Shown one piece after another: positions 52,164 to 63,193 of a stretch of DNA of 64,000 nucleotides (position 1 is the stretch's first letter; every line of letters starts with the position of its first letter). The notes beneath the pieces were generated by a model. That model did no database searches, was not told where the DNA came from, and saw only the letters and a program-made list of their open reading frames with translations. The position numbers were made by a program, and so were the translations under genes. Source of the stretch: Dillenia suffruticosa (lineage: Eukaryota; Streptophyta; Magnoliopsida; Dilleniales; Dilleniaceae); contig JAVTVX010000010.1 in NCBI GenBank assembly GCA_033439265.1, positions 2,914,001-2,978,000 on the forward strand. Reading direction: 5' to 3'.

Positions 52164-53561
52164 TCAAAACTTAAAATTTAATAGAGATTTACCTGTGACT
52201 ACATCAGGATTCACTTGGGCCTCTTCATTTGTCATGGCATAGATTCGGGTCTGAGTTCTAGGTTGAGGGCGTTGTGTGGGGGCAGCTACAGTATTACTTC
52301 CCGTGCCCGTCCTCGGTGCATTGCTAGTGGAAGGTGTGGGAGCAATCGTCGAATCTCTTCTAAAACCACTCGAGGGACCTCTAACTTGTCGGCTTCCTTG
52401 CCCTTCTACATTTAACTCCGGACAAGAGTGCCGAATGTGACCCTCCTTCCCACAATGGTAGCATCTTTTGGGTTCCACACATGGACCCGGATGACGTCCC
52501 TTGCAATTTGGGCAAGTTTCTCCTCTGCCACCCATGGACCCTACTCCCATACCAACAGTTCTGCTGGGAGCACTAGGCCTAAAAGTAGATTGCCTTGGAA
52601 GAAAGCCAACCGATCCCGAAAAGGATCTACCGCTATAAGAGCCCATGTCTCGACTTCTTTTAAAATCTTGACTCGAACCGGAGCCACTAGGCCTCTTTCC
52701 TTTCCCATGATGCTCTTTGACTTTGTTTCTCTCCATCACCATTTTCTCGGCCCTCAAGGCCAAGTCTAGAATGTCTTGGAAAGTATGCCCCTTGGTGATG
52801 GGCATTTTCTCTCTGATATTCAAATTTAGTCCCGACTCGAACTTTGAACTTAGAGACTCCTCGGAGTTCACAAACTCCGGAACATAATTAGCAAGCTCTC
52901 TCAGTTCTGTCTCGTACTCAGATACTGTCTTGTTTCCTTGAGCTAATTTGAAAAAATCCTCTCTTTTTTGATCCCGATAGAATCGGGTGTCGTATTTCTC
53001 CTCGAAGGCCCTAAGAAATTCTGTCCAATTAAGAGGAACAGGAGCCCTTCCCTTCACATTCTCCCACCATGTTCTTGCACCTTTATCCAACAGTTTCACC
53101 GCCACCCATAATTTCATCTCATCGCTTAATCTCATGTCGGAGACGGTCTCTTGAACTCGGCCAATCCATTCCTTGGCCACTGAAGCATCAGAAGTACCCG
53201 CGAATGTCTCACATCCTAATTGTCTTGCCTCCTTTATCAACTTAGATAACTCCACAGTAGGGCGATCGGTTGTTGTGACAACCGGAGGAGGAGGCGCTAG
53301 TGGGGTACTAGGAGTAGCAACCGGCACTGAAGGAGTGGTCGGTGGAGGAGCTGAAGTCGCATGTGGAGCTTGGTACTGCGCTCCGAAGGTGTTCCACCAC
53401 TCTATTACTTGCTGAAGAGCAGCAATAGGAGGAGCCGAAATCCCGGTAGGAGGAGCCGGCTGTGTAGGTACGGAAGGAGGAAGAGCATGCGAGGACGACT
53501 CATCCTCATGCTCCGGCGGAGGAATCTCATTCACATTCCTCATTCTCTTTCGTGGAGGCAT
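52164..53561 (-). CDS. Gag polyprotein of the young chromovirus, 465 aa
   Basis: Proline-rich N-terminus, a retrotransposon gag domain (about residues 110-270, with AKEWIGRVQ and WWENVKGRAP), a basic glycine/serine-rich linker and a zinc knuckle CYHCGKEGHIRHSC near residue 365. It precedes pol on the same strand. Role: capsid formation and RNA packaging in the cytoplasm. Confidence 0.93.
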   Translation of the reverse strand: MPPRKRMRNVNEIPPPEHEDESSSHALPPSVPTQPAPPTGISAPPIAALQQVIEWWNTFGAQYQAPHATSAPPPTTPSVPVATPSTPLAPPPPVVTTTDRPTVELSKLIKEARQLGCETFAGTSDASVAKEWIGRVQETVSDMRLSDEMKLWVAVKLLDKGARTWWENVKGRAPVPLNWTEFLRAFEEKYDTRFYRDQKREDFFKLAQGNKTVSEYETELRELANYVPEFVNSEESLSSKFESGLNLNIREKMPITKGHTFQDILDLALRAEKMVMERNKVKEHHGKGKRPSGSGSSQDFKRSRDMGSYSGRSFSGSVGFLPRQSTFRPSAPSRTVGMGVGSMGGRGETCPNCKGRHPGPCVEPKRCYHCGKEGHIRHSCPELNVEGQGSRQVRGPSSGFRRDSTIAPTPSTSNAPRTGTGSNTVAAPTQRPQPRTQTRIYAMTNEEAQVNPDVVTGKSLLNFKF

Positions 53562-53816
53562 AGTGATCTACACAACAAGGAGTTACAATTAAGTCAAACG
53601 GTTAAGCGAAGGCTAATATTTAACCCCCTAAAAAGAATGTTTCTAATTTCCTAAGAAATCCATGGAAGACTTTGTACATTCTCCGAAAACCTTTTTCGAA
53701 AACCAAACATTTCAAAGTTTTTACAAAACTCTCGGGACATTTGGAAACATTTGAAATTATATCGAAAACCATCAAACTTTTAAAAATCGTGAACCTCGCT
53801 CTGATACCAATAAAAC

Positions 53817-56131
53817 TGTCACGCCCCGATCCTCGGATCGACCACGCAACAGCCGCCGCGTCGTCTCGGTACACGGGCAGAACCTCCCCTTATACCGGGA
53901 CTCCGCAAGGCTACAATTCAGTTCAAAACTCATCCAATACACACTCCATCAGAAATGAGAAAAATCATATGACAATACACATATAAAGGACCCATCCGGT
54001 CCATCCCTGTACACACGAGCATGCATCGACAAGCGAATGGGACGGGGGTTCCTGTACATGCATGCATGCAAAAATTGACAATCCCAGCCATTTCAAAATT
54101 CTCAGCACAATTAAAATATTTAAACAAAGAAGTCCCAAATCATAATCGCAGGATTTTTCTAACACTCGCATGAAGAAACGAGCTAGCGTCAGTAAAATCC
54201 GAGCGGTATGAGATGTACAGAACTTCACAAATCCAAAAGAAAGTATCGAAGCTCAGAATTTCAATCCAAATGTCCCATATGAGAGTTTAAAAGAAAATGA
54301 ACAAGTTCTGTACTAACCACGTAAGGATTCCATCAATACTTGCTCTTATATATGAAACAAGTATTAATTTAATCCATACCAAAAGAATTATACAAGTCTT
54401 TCATCCCATGGACTTCAAAATCAACCCAAATGAACTTGCATTTCTATGTACATACACAAGTCAGCGGAATAAATCTTCCCTAGCTCCAATTTCTGCAGCA
54501 GACCTAGACTTCCTCTGAAAAATGTTAAAGGGAGGGATGAGTATTGGGAAATACTCAGTGAGTGGAGTGCAATGGTATAATTGTGTGATAAATGAGGGGT
54601 GAATGTGGGAGTGTCAAAGTATCTCTCAAATAACATTTCATATATATCGAAACATTTTTCAATAAATCAGATAACTCGCAAAGTATGCATCCACATCAAG
54701 TATTCTTTCAGAAAATCACAAGGGTCCCATCGAAATTACTTCCGTCTTGCGTTTGGCCGAACCAAGACGAAAGCCCGCCAAGAGGTTTTCCATTTCAGTA
54801 TTTCAAACACTACCCCCTTCCTTGGCGTTGGCTCGGACCTCCCCGGGGTGCAATCCGGATAGTCCGACGTGGCAGAGCAGAGGCCGCGTATACCTCTCTC
54901 GCAATAAAACCCCAACCACGCCACCCCGTCGGGTCGCTCCGTGGAGGGAATGACTATAGCCATTAACTACTAGCACCATGCATTTCTCAAATATGTCATT
55001 TATCAAGTCTTGTGCCATAATTTCTAGCAAGCAATAATTAATTTCATGTCATAGTAATTCATAGAGTAATATCAAATTAAATGTGGCACATATGCATTTA
55101 TAAATACAATGGATGCATTCATACTTCATAACCCAGTCCGGACATCCCACGATCACAAAACAATTTATATAAAACCTGAAAAAATCTTACAAAATCATTT
55201 ATAAAACAATTTTAAACTCATTTACTCATTTATAACGCAACGGACCGTCCACTCACCTTCTAGGGAGGGTATTCACTCCCTAATTCTATAAGTTTTCCAA
55301 AATGGCTCTCTTCAAGTCTCCAAAAAGTCAACCTAGGCCAATAATTCACAATTTCAATTCAAACTCCAAAGAAATCTATTCAAATCAGCCCAATAAGTTC
55401 TAATTTCATCTAACACGCTTCTTTCGTATTTAATCAACCTAAATTCATGTAGAATTTAGACCTAACCCTAGAAATCATATATCAAAATTCAGGAAAATGC
55501 ACTCTTTTTAAATTTCAAACATTTTCAGAGTATATACAAATCTCTCATTCTAAATTCGGACTAAACTCATTCAAATTTCTGAAGGAACTAAAATTTCCCT
55601 TACCTAGGGTTTTCGCAGCTTGCAGCTCTAGCGTCCGTGCGTCTACAACTCGGTCCAGACCTCTGTAATGTTTCCAAATCGAAGCACACTTTAGCAATTA
55701 ACCCTAATTTCCAAGAGAATCAAAACCCCTAAGCTATTGATCAGAGAATCGTTCTTACCTGCACAAGGGATGAAATGCAGGTCGCGGCCTAGGGTTTCGA
55801 ATGTCTCTTGCTACTGCCGGCTTGAAGCTTCTGCGAAGGTTGCAGAAGGGTGGAGCTCACAGGGAGCAACGCGCATGAGCAAGCAAAGGAGAGAGTGACC
55901 GTCGCGCTCGAGCAGGAGAGAAATCGGAGCTGTCGCGTGCTCGCGGGAGGGAGAGATGGAGCAAGCACAAAATCAAGAGAGTGAGAGAGATGAAAGAGAG
56001 ATAAAGAGAGAGAGAGAGATAGTCGGGAGAGGGAGAGAATGAAAGAAACAGAGAGGGAGAGATTGGGGGTGAGAGATGAGAGAGGGTGACGGGAGAGAAA
56101 TGAGGGAAAGAATTGGGAAAGTGACTTTGTC

Positions 56132-56167
<36 letters not shown>

Positions 56168-56178
56168 TCGGTGTTACA
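53817..56178 (-). repeat. 5' LTR of the young chromovirus
   Basis: 2362 bases. Short open frames found in both LTR copies are identical only because the copies are recent duplicates and give no evidence for genes. Confidence 0.95.
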
Positions 56179-58017
56179 CGGACGCTAGAGCTGCAAGCTG
56201 CGAAAACCTTAGGTAAGAGAAATTCTAGTTTCTTCGGAAATTTGAATGAGTTTAGTCTGAATTTAGAATGAGAGATTTGTATATATTCTGAAAATGTGTG
56301 AAATTTGAAGAGAGTGTATTTTCCTAAATTTTGATATGTGATTTTTAGGGTTACGTTTAAATTCTCCATGAATTTAGGTTGATTAAATATGAAAGAAATG
56401 TATTAGATGAAATTAGAAACTTATTAGACTGATTAAAATAGCTTTCTTTGGAGTTTGAATTGAAATTGTTAATTATTGGTTTAGGTTGACCTTTGGAGTC
56501 ATTTTGGAAAACTTGTGGAATTAGGGAGTAAATACTATCTCTAGAAAGTGAGTGGATGGTCCATTGTGTTATAAATGAGCAAAATGAGTTTAAAATTGTT
56601 TTATAAATGATTTTGTAAGATTTTTACATGTTTTATATAAATTGTATTGTGATTATGGGATGTTCGGACTGAATTGGAAAGCATGAATACGTCCATGGTG
56701 TTTATAAATACATGTGTGCCATATATGATTTAATATTGCTTTATGCATTGCTATGATATGAAATTGATGATTATTTGCTAGAAAATTATGGCACATGATT
56801 TGAGAAATGACATGTTTGAGAAATGCATGGTGCTAGTAGTTAATGATTATAGTCACTCCCTCAACGTAGCAACCCGACGGGGTAGCGTGGTTAGGGTTTC
56901 GTTGCGAGAGAGGTATACGCGGCATCTTCTCTACTACATCGGACTATCCGGATTGCATCCTGAGGAGGCCGAGCCAATGTCAAGGAAGGGGGTAGTGTTT
57001 GAAATACTGAAATGGAAAACCCATTGGTGGGCTTCCGTCTTGGTTCGGCCAAACGCATGATGGAAGTAATTTCGATGGGATGGTTGTGATTTTCTGAAGA
57101 ATATTCGATATGGATGCATATTTTATGAATTATCTGATTTATTGAAAATATTTCGATATATATGAAGTATTGTTTGAGATATACTTTGACACCCCCACAT
57201 TCACCCCTCATTTATCACACAATCATACCATTGCACTCTACTCACTGAATATTTCCCAATACTCACCCCTCCCTTTAACATCTTTCAGTGGAAGTTTAGA
57301 TGTGCAGTAGAAATTAGAGCTTGGAAAGGTTTATTCCGTTGACTTGTGTAGGTACATAGTGATGCAAGTTCATTTTAGTTGATTTTGAAATTCATGGAAA
57401 GGAAGACTTGTATAATTCTTTAGGTATGGATTAAATCAATACTTGTCTCATATATAAAACGAGTATTGATGGAATCGTTATATAGTTTGTATTGGAGTTC
57501 GTACGGAACTTATTTATTTTCTCTTAACTCTTATTTTGGTTAGACTTATTGTTTAAATGGGACGTTTGATTTAAAATGATGGGATTTGTTATTTTCTTTC
57601 GATTTTACAGAGTTCTGTTCGTCTCATACCGTATGAACTTTACTAATACTAACTCGTTTTTCATACGAGTGTTAGTAAAATCCTGCGATTATGATTTGGG
57701 ACTTCTTTTGTTTTAAATGCTTTAATTATGCTGAGAATTCTGGAATAGATAGAATGACCAATTTTGTATGCGTGCATGTATAAGAACTCCCACCCCTTTG
57801 TGTGTCGACGCATGCTCGTGTGTACAGGGATGGACCGGATGGGTCCTATGCATGAGTATTGTTATATGATTTTTCTATTTCTGATGAAGTTGTGTATTGG
57901 ATGAGTTGCTAACTGATCTGTAGTCTTGCGGAGTCCCTGTATATGGGGAGGTTTTGCCCATGTATCGAGACAACGCGACGGCTGTTGCGTGGTCGATCCA
58001 AGGATCGGGGCGTGACA

Positions 58018-58262
58018 CAAACCACAAGAATTTGGTACAGCTTCTCTGATTCTACAATGAAGGACCACGTCAGCTTTTGCTGTATGAGTTCATGTGCAAT
58101 GGTTCTTTGGCCGACTTCCTTTCCGGAAACTCAAGACCCAGGTAGTATCAAAGGATGCAGACTACCCTTGGAAGTGCAAGAGGACTGTGATATATGCACG
58201 AAGCATGCAGCACCGAAGCCTCAGAATATATCTTGATGGCTCTATTGAGATGTGCTAATCTG
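58018..58262 (+). pseudogene. Lectin receptor kinase pseudogene, 3' part after the LTR insertion
   Basis: Resumes directly after the solo LTR: HKNLVQLL, then LLYEFMCNGSLADFLSGNSRPR and QRMQ..LGSARGL with YMHEAC. These are kinase subdomains III-VI of the same RLK1-like receptor, collinear with the part ending at 45531. Stops and one frame change are present (for example just after LVQLL). The catalytic and activation segments are missing; the sequence fades into AT-rich DNA after about 58262. Confidence 0.85.
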
Positions 58263-58517
58263 CAGAAGAGTTTGGATGCTAGAATAAAGCTAGATGGATA
58301 ACCATCTATTTAGCTTGAATATTTTTTAATTTTGTTTTTGTTAGTTCAATTTGTTATTTTTAAATATTTGAATATCATTAAGTTGAAATATTTTAGGATA
58401 AACATTTATTTTTATTATTTTTTATTTGTATAAATTTGATACTTGATCAATAAAATGTATGCAACTTCAGTCATCAATTCTGTCTCTAGCCAACAAATCG
58501 GTATCAAACCTCTTTTG
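58263..58517 (+). mobile_element. Probable LTR end and primer site of a third copia element
   Basis: Ends CTAGCCAACA followed by AATCGGTATCAAACC (58500-58510), which resembles an LTR end plus a decayed initiator-tRNA primer site. The matching gag continues beyond the inserted copia element at 63654. The LTR start is not defined. Confidence 0.5.
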
Positions 58518-59003
58518 TATTAAAATAAATTCAAATAATATTGATTGATTTAGTCAATTATTATGATTGATTTAATCAATCATTATAATTGACCTAATCA
58601 ATTATCAACTATTCAAACATAATAATTGATTTAATCAATTATTATGATTGAACTAATCATTACAATTAATTTGGTCAATGATATATATTTGGTTGGCTTA
58701 ATCAATTATTCAGATTGATTTACTCAATCATTATATATTTAGTTGATTTATTTAATGATTGATTTATTCAATCATTATAAATTTAGAATATTAACTTTAT
58801 TTTCCTCTTTACCAATTTTATTGTGATTTTTTTCCTTTTTCTTTAATGGTTAGTTTCTTGTATAAATAGGACTCATTTCCACACTTTATACTCAAGCAAG
58901 TAGAGACAATCTTCTCTCTTGTACTTAGTTTTCTCTCTTCTCTTGTAATATTCTTTAGTAATCTATATTATTTTCTTCATTCTTCTCTTATAATTTTTCA
59001 ACA
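58518..59003 (+). repeat. 5' LTR of the young copia element
   Basis: Contains many short TTGATT(A/T)AATCAAT-like inverted words (58540-58780). A TATA-like TATAAATAGG at about 58861 is probably the core promoter. Confidence 0.93.
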
Positions 59004-62000
59004 TGGTATCAGAGCAAATTTCGAATCCTTTCTCTTTGAGGTCAGGAGATCATTCTTTTCAAATGAATTCTTTTTCACAATCATTTTCTTCCATTCTTCT
59101 TACCTCTTCAAATTATTTTCAATGGGCTGCTCATATTAAGAGATCTTTAAACTCAAGAAATCTCTTGGGTCATATTATAAAGAACCCTCTTGATGAGTCA
59201 GATCCAATATTTGAAGAATGGAAAATGAGGGATGACCAAGTGTTCATCCTACTCACAAGTTCTATGGATCAAATTCATAGAACTATGGTCATTTGCTCTC
59301 CAAACTCTAAAGCTCTTTGGGATCAAATGTACAATCTTTATGGGCAAGAGTCGAATTTAGGAAGAGTGTTCGAGGTAAAGAGGCGAATTGCCAATATCAA
59401 AAAAGATGAGAAGACGATCTCTCAACTATTTGGCGAATATGAAGATCTTTGGAATGAATTCAAAATTTTGAGGCCGTTCACAACCGACCTCAAAATTTTA
59501 CAAACAAGAGAGGATGAAGACAAGTCCTTTGGACTCCTCATTTCTCTTGGAGAGCAATTCGCACATGTTCGTCAAGAAATCCTTCGAATGAAGGATTTTC
59601 CTTCCTACCAAGAAGTGAGATCCATGATCCAACGAGCAAAAGCAAGTATGACCCTTGAGAATGCTTGCCAATCCAAAGTAGAAGGGTATGGTTTCAATTC
59701 AATTACAGAAGGGCAAGTGGCCAACAAGGTGCAACACATGGCCAAAAAGGTATGTGCTTACTGCAAAAAGCCTAATCATTCACAAGAAAAATGTTGGTTT
59801 CTTCATCCTCACCTGAAACCTGAGCACTTGAAAAGAAAGGGACAAGTCTCCTCAAACATGACCCAAAATGCAGCACTTGAGTCAACAATTGAAAATATCG
59901 TTTCAAAAGTGCTACTCAAGCAAGTAACGATTAATTCAGGTATTTGCTTAAACTCAACTTTAAATCTTCAAGATTGGTTAGTAGATTCTGGTTGTGATTA
60001 TCATATGGTTAGGGACAAAAAGAAATTTAAAAAACTAAAATTTCTTCCACATCATAAGACAGTCAAGGTCGCTAATGGAAATAATTTGAATGTAAGAGAA
60101 TTCGGAGAAGTTAATATTTTTGGAAAAAACTCTAATGCTTTATATGTTCCCGAATTTTCATCTAATCTTATGTCTATTAGTCAAATTACTAAAGATCAAC
60201 ATTGTAAAGTTATATTTGATCCTGATACTGTTATTTTTCAGGATCTCAAAACAAACCAAGTGATTGGTAGGGGATTCAGAAGAAACAACCTATATTTTTT
60301 GAATCAAGATAATCATGTACACACGGCATATCAAGAAGAAAATTACATTTTGTGGCATGCTAGATTAGGACATCCTAATAAACAAGTTTTGAAATACCTA
60401 TTTCCAATAAAAAATTGTGAAGATAGATATTGTGAAGCTTGTATTTTTGGAAAAGAAACTCGAACGCATTATCCGATTTCGGAAACAATTTATAAAAATG
60501 CTTTTAATCTTGTACATTCTGATATTTGGACATCTCCTGTAGTATCTAGACGAGGTTTTAAATATTTCATATCTTTTATTGATCACAAAACTAGATATAC
60601 ATGGGTATATATGCTCACTTCAAAAGCACAAGCATTCGAAGCATTTAAAAATTTTTACAATTATATCATTAAACAATATAATGCAAATATAAAAATATTT
60701 AGGACCGATAATGGGGGGGAATATATGAATCATGCATTCACAACTTTTCTAGAAGAAAATGGAATAATCCACCAAACCTCATGTCCATATACCCCCCAAC
60801 AAAATGGAATAGCCGAAAGGAAAAATCGACATTTACTTGAGATAGCAAGAACAATCATGTTCTATGCTAACATGCCTAAAATTTTTTGGAGCGATGCAAT
60901 TAGTACTGCCGCTCACCTAATTAATCGCTTACCCACTAGGATACTCCAAGAAAAATCTCCCTTAGAAGTCCTCACTAAAACTAAACCAAATATTACTCAC
61001 TTAAAAGTGTTTGGATGCAAATGTTATGTACATATACCAGAACAATTTAGAAATAAATTGGATAAAAAGGGGAGACGGTGTGTTTTCATAGGATATGGGT
61101 CATTTCAAAAGGGTTATATATGTTATGATCCGACGACTAACAAAATATACACATCAAAAGATGTGATATTTGTAGAAAATGAGTTCTATTTTACAGATAT
61201 AAGCAAAACAAGAATACCACAAAAAGAATATCTACAAGTTTTTTTGTTAACTCCAAAAGAAATTAGCAATCCCTTTTGCCAATCTAATGAAGAGGAAAAT
61301 CCAGAACAAGAGCAAGAGAGAGGATCACCAGAAAATTCTGAGCAAAAGGAAGATAGAAGCTCTTTCCAAATTGAAGAAAGTAGGGAGCAAGGGGGAGACA
61401 AAACCCAAGAAGACTTACTTCCTTCAGAAGTAAATGAAGAGTCCAATAATTCGCCATCATCTCCACCACCACTCAGAAGATCAACAAGACTAAGATTTCC
61501 TCCATCAAGATGGGAACACTACATCTCTAAGGTTACATCTTATCCTATTGCTGACTATTATACTACCACTAATATTTCCTCAAGTCACCAAGCATTCTTG
61601 AGTGGCATTGATCAAATACAGGAGCCTAGAAATTTCAATGAGGCCAATGATCACCCAGAATGGAGGAAAGCAATGAAAGAAGAGCTAGATGCTCTTACAA
61701 AGAACAAAACTTGGGAAATAACGACTCTCCCAAGAGAAAAGAAAGCAGTCGGATGCAAATGGGTTTATAAGATTAAATATAAAAGTGACGGTTCAATTGA
61801 CCGTTATAAGGCTAGACTTGTAGCTAAAGGGTTTACCCAGACTTACGGAGTGGATTATACGGAGACCTTTGCACCTGTAGCAAAAATGAACACTATAAGG
61901 GTTCTCTTGTCTCTTGCCACCAATAGGAGTTGGCCAATGTATCAGATGGACGTAAAAAATGCTTTCTTACAAGGGGAGTTAGAAGAGGAGGTCTACATGC

Positions 62001-63193
62001 ATCTACCTCAAGGGCTTAATCAAAGTCATGAAGGACAAGTGTGCAGACTGAAGAAAGCTATCTACGGTCTCAAACAATCTCCTCGGGCCTGGTATGCAAA
62101 ACTAAGCTCTGCGCTTCTCAGTTACAACTTTAAAAAATGCAATAGTGATTCCTCCTTATTTACTAAATTTGATAATGAAAGAATCACTATTGTGCTCATA
62201 TACGTTGATGATATCATTGTTACCGGAAGTGATATCAGTCAAATTGATCAAGTTAGAAATTTTCTTAAATCTAGTTTTGAAGTTAAAGATTTAGGGCTAC
62301 TAAAGTACTTTTTAGGAATAGAACTTGCCTACTCTCATAAGGGGCTTGTCCTATCCCAAAGAAAGTATACTCTTGACCTTTTGCAGGAGACAGGTAAATT
62401 GGGAGCAAAACCAGCGATTAGCCCTATCTCAACCTCTAATAAAGAAAAAGATGTCGATCAACCTTTCACAGATATACAAAGGTACCAGAGACTTGTTGGG
62501 AAGCTCATTTACCTAACTATCACCAGACCCGACATTGCATATGCTGTGAGTCAAATCAGTCGGAACATGCATGCTCCTAAAGTATGTCATTGGAAGGCAG
62601 TTGAAAGGATTCTTAGGTATCTTAAAGGGTCTCCCGGGAGAGGTATCTGCATGAAGAATAATCAAAGTTCAGAAATTGTGGGCTATTGTGATGCGGATTG
62701 GGCAGGAGATTCAATGGATAGAAGATCCACCACAGGTTATTGCATATTTGTTGGTGGGAATATCGTATCTTGGAAAAGTAAGAAACAATCTGTAGTTTCA
62801 AGATCAAGTGCAGAATCTGAGTACCGAGCCATGGCAGCAGCAACCAGCGAGATCATTTGGCTAAAAGCTCTAGTTGAAGAATTGGGATTTCTAGTCACTT
62901 CCCCTATCAAACTCTTTTGCGACAATCAATCTGCTATTCATATTGCGTCTAATCCTGTCTTTCATGAGAGAACAAAACATATTGAAGTCGATTGTCATTT
63001 CGTTCGTCAAAAGGTTGAAGATAAGACCATAGTCACTCCTCACGTGAAGAGCAATGAACAGCTTGCTGATATTTTTACTAAAGGAACTACGGCAAGTCAC
63101 ATGCAAAATATTCTCAGCAAGTTAGGCTCCATAGATATCTATTCGCCAAACTTGAGGGGGAGTATTAAAATAAATTCAAATAATATTGATTGA
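59003..63193 (+). CDS. Gag-pol polyprotein of the young copia element, 1396 aa
   Basis: Gag of UBN2 type (about residues 20-230) with zinc knuckle CAYCKKPNHSQEKC; aspartic protease (WLVDSGCDYHM near 326); pre-integrase and integrase (about 430-700, HARLGH, then the catalytic DNGGEY and PQQNGIAERKN); reverse transcriptase (about 890-1130, with MDVKNAFLQGELEE and YVDDIIVTG); RNase H (about 1220-1360, with GYCDADWAGD and SRSSAESEYRAM). Copia order, integrase before reverse transcriptase. The first ATG overlaps the end of the 5' LTR and the primer site; the true start may be this one or the later methionine at residue 21. The stop lies inside the 3' LTR. Lineage within copia (Ivana or Ale-like) is uncertain. 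Confidence 0.95.
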   Translation: MVSEQISNPFSLRSGDHSFQMNSFSQSFSSILLTSSNYFQWAAHIKRSLNSRNLLGHIIKNPLDESDPIFEEWKMRDDQVFILLTSSMDQIHRTMVICSPNSKALWDQMYNLYGQESNLGRVFEVKRRIANIKKDEKTISQLFGEYEDLWNEFKILRPFTTDLKILQTREDEDKSFGLLISLGEQFAHVRQEILRMKDFPSYQEVRSMIQRAKASMTLENACQSKVEGYGFNSITEGQVANKVQHMAKKVCAYCKKPNHSQEKCWFLHPHLKPEHLKRKGQVSSNMTQNAALESTIENIVSKVLLKQVTINSGICLNSTLNLQDWLVDSGCDYHMVRDKKKFKKLKFLPHHKTVKVANGNNLNVREFGEVNIFGKNSNALYVPEFSSNLMSISQITKDQHCKVIFDPDTVIFQDLKTNQVIGRGFRRNNLYFLNQDNHVHTAYQEENYILWHARLGHPNKQVLKYLFPIKNCEDRYCEACIFGKETRTHYPISETIYKNAFNLVHSDIWTSPVVSRRGFKYFISFIDHKTRYTWVYMLTSKAQAFEAFKNFYNYIIKQYNANIKIFRTDNGGEYMNHAFTTFLEENGIIHQTSCPYTPQQNGIAERKNRHLLEIARTIMFYANMPKIFWSDAISTAAHLINRLPTRILQEKSPLEVLTKTKPNITHLKVFGCKCYVHIPEQFRNKLDKKGRRCVFIGYGSFQKGYICYDPTTNKIYTSKDVIFVENEFYFTDISKTRIPQKEYLQVFLLTPKEISNPFCQSNEEENPEQEQERGSPENSEQKEDRSSFQIEESREQGGDKTQEDLLPSEVNEESNNSPSSPPPLRRSTRLRFPPSRWEHYISKVTSYPIADYYTTTNISSSHQAFLSGIDQIQEPRNFNEANDHPEWRKAMKEELDALTKNKTWEITTLPREKKAVGCKWVYKIKYKSDGSIDRYKARLVAKGFTQTYGVDYTETFAPVAKMNTIRVLLSLATNRSWPMYQMDVKNAFLQGELEEEVYMHLPQGLNQSHEGQVCRLKKAIYGLKQSPRAWYAKLSSALLSYNFKKCNSDSSLFTKFDNERITIVLIYVDDIIVTGSDISQIDQVRNFLKSSFEVKDLGLLKYFLGIELAYSHKGLVLSQRKYTLDLLQETGKLGAKPAISPISTSNKEKDVDQPFTDIQRYQRLVGKLIYLTITRPDIAYAVSQISRNMHAPKVCHWKAVERILRYLKGSPGRGICMKNNQSSEIVGYCDADWAGDSMDRRSTTGYCIFVGGNIVSWKSKKQSVVSRSSAESEYRAMAAATSEIIWLKALVEELGFLVTSPIKLFCDNQSAIHIASNPVFHERTKHIEVDCHFVRQKVEDKTIVTPHVKSNEQLADIFTKGTTASHMQNILSKLGSIDIYSPNLRGSIKINSNNID

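Larger units (their letters stand above)
46256..56178 (-). mobile_element. Young, whole-looking Ty3/gypsy chromovirus (Tekay/Del type), minus strand
   Basis: LTRs are 53817-56178 (5') and 46256-48626 (3'), with a 5-base duplication CGGAC (46251-46255 and 56179-56183). The primer site TGGTATCAGAGC lies just inside the 5' LTR (about 53799-53810, minus strand) and a purine tract AGGGGGTTAAG just before the 3' LTR. The LTRs differ by about one substitution near 47399 plus a small change at the end of the hairpin and the length of an A/T tract, so the insertion is very recent. Gag (53561-52164) and pol (52054-48677) are both open and about 110 bases apart. It looks whole with no obvious break. It is inserted in a related solo LTR in the opposite orientation. 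Confidence 0.93.
45532..58017 (+). mobile_element. Solo LTR of a Tekay-type chromovirus, itself split by a younger element
   Basis: The solo LTR consists of 45532-46255 and 56184-58017 (about 2.56 kb together). It begins TGTAATACC plus an A tract and ends GGGGCGTGACA, and is flanked by a perfect 5-base duplication CAAAC (45527-45531 and 58018-58022) inside the kinase pseudogene. The two halves are collinear with the LTR of the inserted element read on the other strand, but clearly diverged, so it is an older member of the same family. No coding region remains, so it formed by LTR-LTR recombination. Confidence 0.9.
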
